DNA from: Rhodococcus sp. (in: high G+C Gram-positive bacteria) | Lineage (GTDB): Bacteria; Actinomycetota; Actinomycetes; Mycobacteriales; Mycobacteriaceae | Direction of reading: 5' to 3' | NCBI RefSeq assembly: GCF_023264675.1 | Contig: NZ_JAHFVG010000002.1 | Location: 124,001 to 188,000, forward strand | DNA: 64,000 bases | In this document: piece by piece, positions 1 through 9,235 of the stretch | How positions within the stretch are numbered: the stretch's first letter is position 1 | Layout of the letters: each line of letters opens with the position of its first letter | Made by a program: the position numbers and the translations under genes | The notes under the pieces: generated by a model | The model's input: only the letters and a program-made list of their open reading frames with translations | What the model was told of the DNA's origin: nothing | Databases searched by the model: none

Positions 1-2
1 TT

Positions 3-470
3 CTGATCTGCAAGGGGCAGGAACCGGGCGCAGCCCTCGACACCGACAACGCGTTGCGTACCGAGATCCTTCCGCTGGCGACCGTGGTGACGCCCAACCT
101 GTTCGAGGCAGCCACCCTCGCCGGCATGGACGCTCTGGAAACCGTGGACGATCTGTCCGAGGCCGCGCGTCGCATTGCCGACCTCGGACCCCGCTATGTG
201 GCGGTCAAGGGCGGCGTCGGTCTGCCCGGAGACGACGCGATCGATGTGTTCTTCGACGGAGAGGACGTGACGGTTCTGCGGGCACCGAAGATCGGAAACG
301 AACGAGTTTCCGGTGCGGGATGCATCTTCGCGGCAGCGATCACCGCCGAACTGGCCAAGGGCGCCGCAGTGAGCGATGCCGTGGCGAGTGCAAAGGAATT
401 CGCGCATGCGGGCATCGTCGGGCGGATCACGACCAACGCACCGTTCACCGCAGTGGGATGGCAGTCCTAA
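3..470 (+). CDS. pdxK: Pyridoxal/pyridoxine kinase, 5'-truncated by window edge
   Basis: C-terminal part of a ribokinase-fold vitamin B6 kinase, which phosphorylates pyridoxal, pyridoxine or pyridoxamine with ATP in the cytosol. The frame is open from base 3, so the real start lies outside the window; the TTG at 54 is internal. Visible features are the VTPNLFEA stretch, the VKGG strand and the anion-hole/catalytic region SGAGCIFAAAITAELAKG followed by AKEFAHAGI, which match the Bacillus-type PdxK (ThiD-like) subfamily rather than E. coli PdxK. ThiD-like hydroxymethylpyrimidine kinase is the main alternative. The stop codon overlaps the convergent GAF-ANTAR gene by 4 bp. Confidence 0.8.
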   Translation: MICKGQEPGAALDTDNALRTEILPLATVVTPNLFEAATLAGMDALETVDDLSEAARRIADLGPRYVAVKGGVGLPGDDAIDVFFDGEDVTVLRAPKIGNERVSGAGCIFAAAITAELAKGAAVSDAVASAKEFAHAGIVGRITTNAPFTAVGWQS

Positions 471-1243
471 AGGGCATTCGAACTGCAGTCTTCGACGAAC
501 TGGGTGGCTAGATCGCGCAGCTTCTTGTTCGTCTTCTGGGACATGTCGACGAGCATCTCGAACGCGGCATCGGCGTCGATCCGGTGCGTTGCCATGAGAA
601 TGCCCTTGGCCTGTTCGATGGGTGCGCGGTGTTCCAGGGTGAACCTGAGACCCGATGCCTCGGCCCGCACACGGTCGAAGCGTTCGTAGTCGCCGAGTGC
701 GCCTGCGAGCGCGCCGGTCAGAGCAGTTGCAGTCTCGATGTCGTCGTCGGTGAATGCGGACGGCGCTTCGCCGTACAGGTTCAAGGCTCCGAACCTCGTG
801 TTCGCGCCGTACAGGGGAGCGGCCAGAAACGAGTGAATGTTTTCGCTTCTCGCCGACTCGGCGAACTCGGGCCAACGCTTCTCGGCGCCGATCGCATCGA
901 CACGAACGACTTCGCCGGTGCGAGCAGCATGCAGGCATGGCCCGTCGCCTGCCTCGTACTGGTCGGTGTCGACGATGAGGGTGCGAGCATCGCTGTACAC
1001 CGCAGTGAATGTGCGATCGGAGATGGTGACAGTCACGCCACAGCTCGCGGCGCCGTCGACGGCTTTGCCCGCGAGTGCGACGAGCACCCGGAGCGCTGCC
1101 CCGAGGTGCTCGTCGTTGTCGATTCTCGTCCCCAGCGCATCGGCGAGGTCAGCCCCTTGCCCAGGATGTCCCCATCTGATGGTCGGCGCGGTCGTCTCCT
1201 GGAATGTTCCTTCCGTTGCCGCGCGCGTGTGTCCTGCTGTCAT
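467..1243 (-). CDS. GAF and ANTAR domain antitermination regulator
   Basis: A 258-residue cytosolic regulator. A GAF sensor domain occupies roughly residues 45-175 (DGPCLHAARTGEVVRVDAI, then FLAAPLYGANTRFGALNLYGE). A C-terminal ANTAR RNA-binding domain covers about 195-250 (IEQAKGILMATHRIDADAAFEML). ANTAR proteins bind paired hexanucleotide-loop hairpins in nascent RNA and prevent termination; this architecture is very common in Mycobacteriales. The gene is convergent with pdxK, overlapping it by 4 bp, and separated by about 157 bp from gabD. Its target transcript cannot be read from the context and no ANTAR-type double hairpin was recognised nearby. Confidence 0.88.
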   Translation of the reverse strand: MTAGHTRAATEGTFQETTAPTIRWGHPGQGADLADALGTRIDNDEHLGAALRVLVALAGKAVDGAASCGVTVTISDRTFTAVYSDARTLIVDTDQYEAGDGPCLHAARTGEVVRVDAIGAEKRWPEFAESARSENIHSFLAAPLYGANTRFGALNLYGEAPSAFTDDDIETATALTGALAGALGDYERFDRVRAEASGLRFTLEHRAPIEQAKGILMATHRIDADAAFEMLVDMSQKTNKKLRDLATQFVEDCSSNAL

Positions 1244-1400
1244 GTTTCGATTATCGACGCATCTTCACGGGGAGTGAAGCAACCGGGTCCCAGGCGAATG
1301 CCCTTTGACCTGGCATTTAGCCACTCGATATCGTGATGTTACGACGCAGGTGCCGATTCGTTATGCTTATGTTACCTACCTGAGGGTCGATTCGCCCTTT

Positions 1401-2855
1401 TCACGGCAGAGCGACGTACTTGGTTTCGAGATACTCCTCGATTCCTTCCGATCCACCTTCGCGACCGAAGCCGGACTCCTTCACGCCGCCGAACGGAGCC
1501 GCCGCATCCGAGATCGCGCCTCGATTGACGCCGACCATTCCGGAATCGAGGGCAGCCGACACCCTCAGCGTTCGCGCCAGATCGCGCGTGTAGAAGTACG
1601 CCACCAGTCCGTACTGGGTATCGTTTGCCGCCGCGACCGCCTCGTCCTCGGTGTCGAATCCGATGATCGCGGCCACGGGGCCGAAGATCTCGTCGCGAAG
1701 CAGATTCGCGGTGGTCGGTATCTCGTCGAGGACAGTGGGGGTGAAGAAGAAGCCGTCACCACTCGGTGCTGTGCCCCCGGTGCGCACCCGGGCACCCTTG
1801 GCGACGGCGTCGTCGACGAGGGCGGTGACCGTTGCCCGCTGTTTCGCGTTGATCAGTGGCCCGATGTCGGTGCCGTCGGCGACACCCGAGCCCACGGTCA
1901 GCGCTGCAATGCGCGCGGTCAATTTCTCGGTGAACTCCTCGCGCACGGAATTGGCGACGTACAGGCGGTTCGCCGCCGTGCACGCTTCGCCTCCGTTGCG
2001 CATCTTGGCGAGCATCGCGCCCTCGACCGCGGCATCGATATCGGCGTCGTCGAAGACGATGAACGGGGCGTTGCCACCGAGTTCCATCGAGGTACGCAGC
2101 AATCGCTCGGCAGATGCGCGCACGAGAAGTTTCCCCACACCGGTGGAACCGGTGAACGTCACCTTGCGAAGTCGCGGATCTTCCATCAGTGGCCCGCTCA
2201 CTCCGGCCGCATCGGACGTCGGGAGTATCGACAACACCCCTGGCGGCAGTCCGGCATCGGCGAACACCTGACCGAGCAGCAGCATCGTCAGGGGAGTGTC
2301 TTCGGCCGGCTTGACGATCACGGTGCATCCCGCGGCGAGTGCAGGTCCGATCTTTCGAGTTCCCATCGCCAACGGAAAGTTCCACGGTGTGATCGCCAGG
2401 ACCGGACCGACCGGACTCTTGGTCACCAGAATCTGGCCCGTGCCCGCGGGGGCCTGTGTGAAACGTCCGCCGATTCGCACCGCTTCCTCGGAGAACCATC
2501 GGAGGAATTCTCCGCCGTACTTCACTTCACCGTGGCTCTCCTGCAATGACTTTCCCATTTCGAGGGTCATCAGAAGTGCGAAATCGTCGGCCCGAGAATT
2601 CAGAAGCTCGAACGCGCGGCGAAGAATTTCGCCGCGTTCTCGCGCCGGTGTCGCTGCCCAGGACGCCTGGACAGCAGCGGCACCGTCGAGCGCGGCGACG
2701 GCATCCGCGGATGATGCGTCGGCGACGGAGGTCAGTACGGCACCCGTCGCGGGATCGACAACGTCGAAGCGTGCACCTGTCGATGCCGGGGTCTGCACAC
2801 CGCCGAGCCACAGGTCGGTAGGCAGCGATGCGATCGAGATGGAGGGAGCGGTCAT
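1401..2855 (-). CDS. gabD: NAD(P)-dependent succinate-semialdehyde dehydrogenase
   Basis: A 484-residue aldehyde dehydrogenase that oxidises succinate semialdehyde to succinate, the second step of GABA degradation. The family hallmarks are present: TPWNFPLAMGTRKIGPALAAG (cofactor fold), the general-base Glu in MELGGNAPF, the catalytic Cys in GGEACTAANR, and the C-terminal PFGGVKESGFGREGG. It lies directly downstream of gabT, with one base between the gabT stop and this ATG, so the two are co-transcribed and probably translationally coupled. The gabT partner makes succinate semialdehyde the likely substrate; the sequence alone cannot exclude glutarate semialdehyde. Confidence 0.93.
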   Translation of the reverse strand: MTAPSISIASLPTDLWLGGVQTPASTGARFDVVDPATGAVLTSVADASSADAVAALDGAAAVQASWAATPARERGEILRRAFELLNSRADDFALLMTLEMGKSLQESHGEVKYGGEFLRWFSEEAVRIGGRFTQAPAGTGQILVTKSPVGPVLAITPWNFPLAMGTRKIGPALAAGCTVIVKPAEDTPLTMLLLGQVFADAGLPPGVLSILPTSDAAGVSGPLMEDPRLRKVTFTGSTGVGKLLVRASAERLLRTSMELGGNAPFIVFDDADIDAAVEGAMLAKMRNGGEACTAANRLYVANSVREEFTEKLTARIAALTVGSGVADGTDIGPLINAKQRATVTALVDDAVAKGARVRTGGTAPSGDGFFFTPTVLDEIPTTANLLRDEIFGPVAAIIGFDTEDEAVAAANDTQYGLVAYFYTRDLARTLRVSAALDSGMVGVNRGAISDAAAPFGGVKESGFGREGGSEGIEEYLETKYVALP

Positions 2856-2856
2856 A

Positions 2857-4221
2857 TCAATTCTCCTGTGCCACGGTGCGAATGGAGTCTTCGAGTACGG
2901 TCAATGCTTCGTCGAGAAGGGCGTCGGAGATCACCAGCGGCGGTAGTAGGCGGATGACGTTGCCGTAGGTGCCGCAGGTCAGCACCACGACACCGTTTTT
3001 CAGTGCCTGTGCCGCAATCGCTTTGGTTGCATCCGCATTCGGTTCGCGCCCGCCGGGAAGAACCAATTCGACGGCGAGCATTGCACCTCGGCCTCGGACC
3101 TCGCCGATGATGTCGATGTCGTCGCTCAATGCATTCAACCGCGTAGTGACGGTGTCCTCGATGAACCGGGCGCGAGAGTTCAGATCGAGAGACTTCATCT
3201 GCTCGATCGAAGCGAGTGCAGCGGCGCACGAGACGGGGTTGCCGCCGTAAGTTCCGCCGAGGCCGCCAGGATGCACGGCGTCGATGAGATCCGCGCGGCC
3301 GGTGACCGCGGCGAGCGGCATACCGCCTGCGATGCCCTTGGCCATGGTCACCAGGTCCGGAACGACTCCTTCGTGCTCACTGGCGAACCAGGCGCCTGTC
3401 CGGGTGAACCCTGCCTGGACTTCGTCGGCGATGAAGACGACGCCGTTGCTTTTCGCCCATTCGGCGAGTGCGGGCAGAAATCCCTCGGCGGGGACGATGA
3501 ATCCACCCTCGCCCTGAATCGGCTCGATCACCAGGGCCGCCACGCTGTCGGCTCCGACCTGCTTCTCGATGACCGAGATCGCGCGTGCCGCTGCCTGAGC
3601 CCCAGTGATCGCGCTGCCGTCGGAGTTGAGACCTTCACGGAACGGATACGACATCGGAGCGCGGTATACCTCGGGTGCGAACGGTCCGAAGCCGTGCTTG
3701 TAAGGCATCGACTTCGCGGTCAGCGCCATCGTGAGGTTGGTGCGGCCGTGGTACGCGTGGTCGAAGACCACAACGGCATCACGTCCGGTCGCGTGCCGAG
3801 CAATCTTGACCGCGTTCTCCACTGCTTCCGCGCCACTGTTGAACAGCACGCTTCGCTTCTCGTAGTCGCCGGGAGTCAACTCGGCAAGCTTCTCTGCGAC
3901 CTCGATGTAGCCCTCGTACGGCGCGATCATGAAGCAGGTATGGGTGAAGTGCGCTGCCTGGTCCTGCACTGCAGCGACGACGGCAGCGTTCGACGCACCG
4001 ACGGTCGTCACCGCGATGCCTGCACCGAGATCTATGAGGGAGTTGCCGTCGACGTCCACGATGACCCCGCCGTCGGCATCGGCGACGTAGAGCGGCAGGG
4101 TCGACGCCACGCCTGCGCCGACCACCGCTGCACGGCGTCGAGCCAGGGCAGCCGACTTGGGTCCGGGGAACTCCGTGGCGATGCGTCGCTCCTGCGGGAG
4201 TCGGTATTCGTATTCGGTCAT
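2857..4221 (-). CDS. gabT: 4-aminobutyrate (GABA) aminotransferase
   Basis: A 454-residue class III PLP-dependent aminotransferase that moves the amino group of GABA to 2-oxoglutarate, giving succinate semialdehyde and glutamate. Seen in the sequence: the N-terminal VDVDGNSLIDLGAGIAV, NSGAEAVENAVKIAR, VFDHAYHGRTNLTMALT, the cofactor-binding FIADEVQAGFTRTG and the Schiff-base lysine in VTMAKGIAGGMPLAAV. It is the first gene of a gabTD operon and is divergent from a PucR-type regulator 208 bp away, the usual arrangement for a regulated GABA pathway in actinomycetes. Confidence 0.93.
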   Translation of the reverse strand: MTEYEYRLPQERRIATEFPGPKSAALARRRAAVVGAGVASTLPLYVADADGGVIVDVDGNSLIDLGAGIAVTTVGASNAAVVAAVQDQAAHFTHTCFMIAPYEGYIEVAEKLAELTPGDYEKRSVLFNSGAEAVENAVKIARHATGRDAVVVFDHAYHGRTNLTMALTAKSMPYKHGFGPFAPEVYRAPMSYPFREGLNSDGSAITGAQAAARAISVIEKQVGADSVAALVIEPIQGEGGFIVPAEGFLPALAEWAKSNGVVFIADEVQAGFTRTGAWFASEHEGVVPDLVTMAKGIAGGMPLAAVTGRADLIDAVHPGGLGGTYGGNPVSCAAALASIEQMKSLDLNSRARFIEDTVTTRLNALSDDIDIIGEVRGRGAMLAVELVLPGGREPNADATKAIAAQALKNGVVVLTCGTYGNVIRLLPPLVISDALLDEALTVLEDSIRTVAQEN

Positions 4222-4429
4222 GGCTTCCGTTCCCTTCGTGGAACTTCCCGAGTGAGATTCATGGTGGACGTCGTTGTCCCTCGTCGATCAGTATCGGTCA
4301 GTACGGACCGGCAACCGAGTGCCGAAATGTCCACTACCATCGACTAGGCGCACCACTTCGGCGCGTCTGTGCCCGGGTCGCGAACAGCGTGGAGCACATG
4401 GCGTACGACAGTGCTGAAGGAGCGACAGC
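4222..4429. promoter_or_regulatory. Divergent gabT / PucR regulator promoter region
   Basis: A 208-bp divergent intergenic region. It contains the imperfect direct repeat TCAGTATCGG/TCAGTACGGA and the inverted pair CGGTC-N6-GACCG at about 4294-4313. These are plausible binding sites for the adjacent PucR-type regulator, but the arms are short and the assignment is inference. Confidence 0.4.
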
Positions 4430-5950
4430 GTGACGGTCTCCATCTCGTGGTTGCTCCGGCAGCAGCACCTTGCCCTGACGCAGCGCGGTGGCTCGGGCGG
4501 GGCGGTACGAGAAATCCGGTTCGTCCAGCCGACAGAACTGCAAGATCCCTCGCCGTGGCTGTCCGGTGGCGAGTTGGTCCTCACCACCGGGCTGGACTTC
4601 CCCCGCGCTGTGGCAGGTCTCGCGGCGTACGTGGAGAGGCTCGACCGAGCCGATGTCGCGGCGCTGGCATTCGGCACCGGACTTTCTCACGCCACGATCC
4701 CCGACGAGTTGGTTCGGGCTGCAGATCTACACGGACTCCCACTGCTCGAGGTGCCGCTGCGTACCCCGTTTGCCGCCGTGACCAGGGCAGTCATGGCCAG
4801 GCTCGCCGAGCAGGATTACGAGCACGTTCTCCGCGCCGCCACAGTCCAGACGCGGATGACGCGCAGTGCTCTCCGCGGGGGTTCCTCAGCTGTCGTGCGT
4901 GAGCTCGCTCTCGCGACTTCCAGTGCGGTCGCCCTCGTCGGGGAACGTACCGCGGTGGTCCATCCGCCGGATCGACGGGAAGTGTTCGACGAGGCTCGTG
5001 CGGCGATCGAGCGCAGTGGCGCGGCCGCGGCGGGCGCGTCGATCACCGTCGGAACTCCGGATCGCACTCTGACCCTTCAGCCGGTGGGTACCGGAACAGG
5101 AGCACGTGACTATCTCGCGGTGTCCTCGACAGGTTCTCTGTCCAACATCGACCGGATCCTGCTCGGGCATGCGGTCTCGCTGCTGACCATGGAGCTGGAA
5201 AAGTCGACACGGCTTCGATCTCGTCAATCTCGGCTCAACGCAACAGCTCTTGCGTTACTGCTGCACGACGGAGTGTCGGCGGAGTCTCTGGCGACGGTGT
5301 TGGAGGACGCCGCCGACGCCGACGGCAACGTGAGAGTGCTCGTGCTCCATACCGGCTCGGTAGATGCCGTCGAGGATCACATCGACAGCGTTCTGGCGCG
5401 TACCGGGCGAAACCTTTTCGCTCGCAGCGATATCGAGATGCTCACCGTGCTGCTCGGCGGCGGCGAGGATCTCGAGTCGGTGGAAGAGATACTCGCCGGG
5501 TTGCCCGAGGCGGTCCGGATGTCGCTACGGGCAGGCTTGAGCGAGGTGCACCCGATCGTCGACGCCGGGAATGCGCTCGACCAAGCGCGCCTGGCCGCCG
5601 ACCTGGCGACACCGCAGTCCCCGGTGTGTGCGTTCCGTGCCCTCGGGGAGGACACGGTGTTGGCATCGCACTCGGCGCGCGAGGTGCTCCTCACTATCGC
5701 CGCGACCATCGTTCCCGTGCTGGCGCAGCACGACGGCGCGCACAGTGGGACTTTGGTGACGACTCTGCGCACGTACCTGGAAATGAACGGTCAGTGGGAG
5801 GCGGCGGCGTCGAGGCTCGGCATTCACCGCCATACTCTGCGGGCTCGGGTGGCTCGCATCGAGGAGGTGCTGGCATGCGATCTCGGTCAGGCGCGGGTTC
5901 GGGCCGAGATCTTGCTCGCGCTCCTCGCCTGGGAGCGAAGCGATCAGTGA
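4430..5950 (+). CDS. PucR-family transcriptional regulator
   Basis: A 506-residue regulator starting at GTG 4430. The N-terminal PucR domain (about residues 8-125) has the typical VREIRFVQPTELQDPSPWLSGGELVLTTGLDF opening, in which the protein senses a nitrogenous ligand. The C-terminal HTH_30 DNA-binding domain is at about 435-500 (NGQWEAAASRLGIHRHTLRARVARIEEV). Being divergent from gabTD, it is the probable regulator of GABA use (GabR/PucR type), though no experiment in the sequence proves the ligand. Its 3' end overlaps the convergent hydroxyacid dehydrogenase by 7 bp. Confidence 0.88.
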   Translation: MTVSISWLLRQQHLALTQRGGSGGAVREIRFVQPTELQDPSPWLSGGELVLTTGLDFPRAVAGLAAYVERLDRADVAALAFGTGLSHATIPDELVRAADLHGLPLLEVPLRTPFAAVTRAVMARLAEQDYEHVLRAATVQTRMTRSALRGGSSAVVRELALATSSAVALVGERTAVVHPPDRREVFDEARAAIERSGAAAAGASITVGTPDRTLTLQPVGTGTGARDYLAVSSTGSLSNIDRILLGHAVSLLTMELEKSTRLRSRQSRLNATALALLLHDGVSAESLATVLEDAADADGNVRVLVLHTGSVDAVEDHIDSVLARTGRNLFARSDIEMLTVLLGGGEDLESVEEILAGLPEAVRMSLRAGLSEVHPIVDAGNALDQARLAADLATPQSPVCAFRALGEDTVLASHSAREVLLTIAATIVPVLAQHDGAHSGTLVTTLRTYLEMNGQWEAAASRLGIHRHTLRARVARIEEVLACDLGQARVRAEILLALLAWERSDQ

Positions 5951-6906
5951 ACCGGCGCGTTCACCGCGCTCCGGGGCGGTTCACCTCGAAGAACTCGCAG
6001 GATGTCCTGGGTCGCCGCCAAGGCGGCCGTCGCGCGAGCCTGTTCGGTCTGGCCCCCGAGGTGCGACGTGATCACGAGATTCGCAACACCGCGTAGCGGG
6101 CTTTCGACGGTCAGTGGTTCGTGCGACACAACGTCGAGGGCGGCTCCGGCGATCACGCCGCAGCGCAGTGCGTCGGCTAGGGCGTTCTCGTCGACGAGCG
6201 AACCTCGGGCCGTATTGATGAGATACGCAGTAGGTTTCATTCGACCCAGCAGGCGCGCGTCCATCAGTCCGACGTTGGCTGCAGTGGGTCGCGGATGCAG
6301 CGTGAGGAAATCTGATCGTGCCACGGTCTCCTCGAGCGACGCGTAGGTAAGTCCGTAGGCGGCAGCGAAATCTCGGTCCGGGTACGCGGTGTGGGCGACG
6401 ATGTCGACTCCGAAGGCATGGGCCAATTCGGCCACCCGTCGTCCGCTCGGGCCGAGCCCGATGATTCCGAGTGTCGACCCACCGATTTCACGGGTGTCGT
6501 GACGGGGCCAATCGCCCTGTTCCACAGCGAATATGGTGTCGCGCGCTTTGCGGGCGCACATCAGGACAAGCATCATCGTCATTTCGGCGACGGCGTTGCT
6601 GTTGGCACCCGGTGTGTTGGTGACGAATATTCCGCGAGCGGTCGCGGCGTCGACGTCCACCGAGTCGTACCCGACGCCGGTCCTGGCGACGACCTTCAGA
6701 TTCACTGCCTCCGAGATCATCTCGGAGGTGATCGGTTCGCTTGCCACCAGCGCCGCATCGGCGGTGCGCAAGAGAGCAGCACGCTCCGCTTCGGTGCGTT
6801 TCACGCCCGCGGGCCGGTGTACGGTCTCGTGGCCCGCGCCTCGCAGCATCGTATCGATCGAGTCGCCGGGAATCAGGTAGTCGGTAGTGATGACCACGGT
6901 GCTCAT
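5944..6906 (-). CDS. D-2-hydroxyacid dehydrogenase (phosphoglycerate dehydrogenase-like)
   Basis: A 320-residue NAD-dependent D-isomer-specific 2-hydroxyacid dehydrogenase. The frame is open further upstream, but residues before ATG 6906 are low-complexity shadow, and MSTVVITTDYLIPGDS is the natural start. The catalytic Arg lies in ARTGVGYDSVDVDAA, the NAD-binding loop is GLGPSGRRVAELA (a GxGxxG variant), followed by NTARGSLVDENALADAL and a terminal SHLGGQTEQA bearing the catalytic His. It lies 13 bp downstream of the tartrate-type dehydrogenase, so the two probably form one hydroxyacid-catabolic operon. The exact substrate is unknown. Confidence 0.82.
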   Translation of the reverse strand: MSTVVITTDYLIPGDSIDTMLRGAGHETVHRPAGVKRTEAERAALLRTADAALVASEPITSEMISEAVNLKVVARTGVGYDSVDVDAATARGIFVTNTPGANSNAVAEMTMMLVLMCARKARDTIFAVEQGDWPRHDTREIGGSTLGIIGLGPSGRRVAELAHAFGVDIVAHTAYPDRDFAAAYGLTYASLEETVARSDFLTLHPRPTAANVGLMDARLLGRMKPTAYLINTARGSLVDENALADALRCGVIAGAALDVVSHEPLTVESPLRGVANLVITSHLGGQTEQARATAALAATQDILRVLRGEPPRSAVNAPVH

Positions 6907-6919
6907 GGCTGTGCTCGGC

Positions 6920-8017
6920 TCATCGGATCGCCGACATCGAGGTGGCGCGCACGAGTTCGTCGCGCACGGCCGATCCAAGTTCGGCGGTGGTGGCGGTTCC
7001 GCCGATATCGGGGGTGGAGTGCTCGCCCCTGGCCAGTACCGTCTCAGCGGCATGCAGCACCGCGGCGCCGGCCTCACGCTCGCCGAGATGGTCCAGCATC
7101 ATGGACGCACTCCAGATCTGCCCGACAGGGTTGGCGAGACCACGCCCAGCGATATCAGGGGCAGAGCCGTGCACCGGTTCGAACAAGCTGGGGAATCGGC
7201 GTTCCGGGTTGATGTTGCCGCTCGGTGCCACTCCGATCGTGCCGGTGCATGCAGGCCCGAGGTCGGAGAGAATGTCGCCGAAAAGGTTGCTTCCGACGAC
7301 GACGTCGAACCAATCCGGATGCATCACGAAGTTCGCGGCCAGAATGTCGATATGGTACTTGTCCACGCGCACACCGTCGTACGAGGCTGCCATGGCTGCC
7401 ACGCGCTCGTCCCAGTACGGCATCGTGATCGAGATGCCGTTGCTCTTCGTGGCCGAGGTGAGATGCCGAGCGGGCCTGCTCTGGGCAAGGTCGAACGCGT
7501 ACTTGAGTATTCGATCGGTACCGGTGCGGGTCATCACGGTTTCCTGGATCACCGTTTCGCGGTCGGTCCCCTCGAACATCTTGCCACCGATCGACGAGTA
7601 TTCGCCTTCGGTGTTCTCTCGCACGACGTAGAAATCGATGTCGCCCGGCGCGCGGCCTGCAAGAGGGCTCGGCACGCCCTCGAGAAGTTTGACCGGTCGA
7701 AGGCTGACGTACTGATCGAAGTGCCGGCGAAACTGCAGCAGGCTTCCCCACAGCGAAACGTGGTCCGGGACCACCTCGGGCCATCCGACGGCCCCGAAGA
7801 AGATGGCGTCGAAGGCCGACAGTCGATCGAACCAGCCGTCGGGCAACATCTGGCCCGTTCGAAGGTAGTAGTCGGCACTGGCGTAATCGAACTGCTCGCA
7901 GTCGAGTTCGAAGTCGAATGCCGCTGCGGCAGCGGCGAGTACTTTCAATCCTTCCGGCACGACTTCTTTGCCGATGCCGTCACCGGGGATGACGGCGATG
8001 CGATGTGTCCTGCCCAT
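6920..8017 (-). CDS. Tartrate dehydrogenase / D-malate dehydrogenase family
   Basis: A 365-residue isocitrate/isopropylmalate-dehydrogenase-fold enzyme. Oxidation of tartrate or D-malate with NAD is the usual assignment for this TtuC/DmlA branch. Seen: IAVIPGDGIGKEVVPEGL at the N-terminus, the ENTEGEYSSIGG phosphorylation-loop-like segment, the catalytic Lys/Asp regions VDKYHIDILAANFV and GSNLFGDILSDLG, and FEPVHGSAPDIAGRG. LeuB is less likely because the active-site loop follows the tartrate branch and no other leu genes are present. It is divergent from a LysR regulator and followed by a D-hydroxyacid dehydrogenase. Confidence 0.84.
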   Translation of the reverse strand: MGRTHRIAVIPGDGIGKEVVPEGLKVLAAAAAAFDFELDCEQFDYASADYYLRTGQMLPDGWFDRLSAFDAIFFGAVGWPEVVPDHVSLWGSLLQFRRHFDQYVSLRPVKLLEGVPSPLAGRAPGDIDFYVVRENTEGEYSSIGGKMFEGTDRETVIQETVMTRTGTDRILKYAFDLAQSRPARHLTSATKSNGISITMPYWDERVAAMAASYDGVRVDKYHIDILAANFVMHPDWFDVVVGSNLFGDILSDLGPACTGTIGVAPSGNINPERRFPSLFEPVHGSAPDIAGRGLANPVGQIWSASMMLDHLGEREAGAAVLHAAETVLARGEHSTPDIGGTATTAELGSAVRDELVRATSMSAIR

Positions 8018-8130
8018 GGGGTTCCTCCGGAGTCACTGAACACTGGTGACTCCAGCGTATGGAGCAATAAGGTGAAGCGAAAGGTGCGGATCGGCAAGAC
8101 AGAATTGCCAAAATCGAAAGAAGGGCCGAT

Positions 8131-9036
8131 TTGAGTGCACGGGAGATCGACGACGTCACTTTCTTCGATGTCGTCGCACGATCAGCCAGCCTGACCGAGG
8201 TCGGACGTGCGCTCGGCGTATCGGTGTCGGCGGTCAGCAAAAGGCTGGCGCAGCTGGAGCGACGTCTGGCAGTACGCCTGGTAACCCGAAGTACCAGGAG
8301 GCTCACCCTGACCCCGGAAGGTGAACGCTATGCCGCCGGGGCGGCAGTGATCGCCGCCGAGGTGGCCGAGCTGGAAGAATCGGTCACCGGCAACGTGGCC
8401 GACCTCCGAGGAAGAATTGCCGTCCACTCGTCGGTGGGACTCGGACGAGCGCATATCGCGCCCCTGCTCGCCGAGTTCGTTGCCGAAAATCCGCGGGTTT
8501 CCCTCGACCTGGAGTTGTCGGCTCGGCCGTTCAACATTTCCGGGACGTCGTTCGATATCGCGATCAGGGTCGGGCACCTGCAGGACTCCCGCCTGACGGC
8601 GACACGGTTGTGCGCCAACCGGAGGGTGGTGTGTGCCTCGCCGGGTTATGCCGCCGGTCATGGACTGCCCGCGAGCATCAAGGATCTGGCCGACCACAAC
8701 TGCATAGTGCTCCGTCAGGACGAAGGCGACTTCGCCTTGTGGCGATTCGGGTCGGGCGGCGCGGAAACCTCGGTGCGCGTCGAGGGGAACATGATCAGCA
8801 ACGACGGCGACGTCACCACGAGATGGTGCGTCGAGGGCCGGGGCCTGTTGATGCGCTCGTTGTGGCACGTGAGGCCGCTATTGGATTCGGGTGAGCTCGT
8901 GCAGGTACTTCCGGATCTGGACACGCCCGCCGCCGATATCAACGCGGTGTTCTCGTCAGCGCCTCAGGTGCCGCGCCGCGTTCGAGCGATGGTCGACCAC
9001 CTGCGTTCGGGATTGGCCGACCGCCTCGGTCGGTGA
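8131..9036 (+). CDS. LysR-family transcriptional regulator
   Basis: A 301-residue LysR regulator beginning at TTG 8131, preceded by AGAAGG. The winged helix-turn-helix is at about residues 8-65 (SLTEVGRALGVSVSAVSKRLAQLERRLAVRLVTR), followed by a substrate-binding domain with the LTLTPEGERY hinge. It is divergent from the tartrate-type dehydrogenase with a 113-bp gap, the classical LysR-target layout. It therefore probably activates that dehydrogenase and the downstream hydroxyacid dehydrogenase in response to a hydroxy-dicarboxylate. Confidence 0.87.
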   Translation: MSAREIDDVTFFDVVARSASLTEVGRALGVSVSAVSKRLAQLERRLAVRLVTRSTRRLTLTPEGERYAAGAAVIAAEVAELEESVTGNVADLRGRIAVHSSVGLGRAHIAPLLAEFVAENPRVSLDLELSARPFNISGTSFDIAIRVGHLQDSRLTATRLCANRRVVCASPGYAAGHGLPASIKDLADHNCIVLRQDEGDFALWRFGSGGAETSVRVEGNMISNDGDVTTRWCVEGRGLLMRSLWHVRPLLDSGELVQVLPDLDTPAADINAVFSSAPQVPRRVRAMVDHLRSGLADRLGR

Positions 9037-9045
9037 GCAAGTTGG

Positions 9046-9076
9046 CGTTACCGATCTGTTATTTTCCGTTACCGAT
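9046..9076. promoter_or_regulatory. Direct repeats CGTTACCGAT upstream of MAA cluster
   Basis: Two identical 10-bp direct repeats CGTTACCGAT at 9046-9055 and 9067-9076, start-to-start 21 bp, that is two helical turns on the same DNA face. They lie 160-190 bp upstream of the first gene of the mycosporine-like amino acid operon and just after the LysR stop. Tandem spacing like this suits an activator dimer; which protein binds is unknown. Confidence 0.45.
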
Positions 9077-9235
9077 TCGTGATGCTCGCGACCGGTGCCT
9101 CGACACTCGCCGTGGACAGACTCGATGGCACGACGACAACACAACCTCGGCCTCGGCGGTCGTGAACCGTGCCGCCCCCGCCGTGTCTCGTCGATCTCAG
9201 CGCGAACACCCACACAGCTCATGGAGGGACATTTC

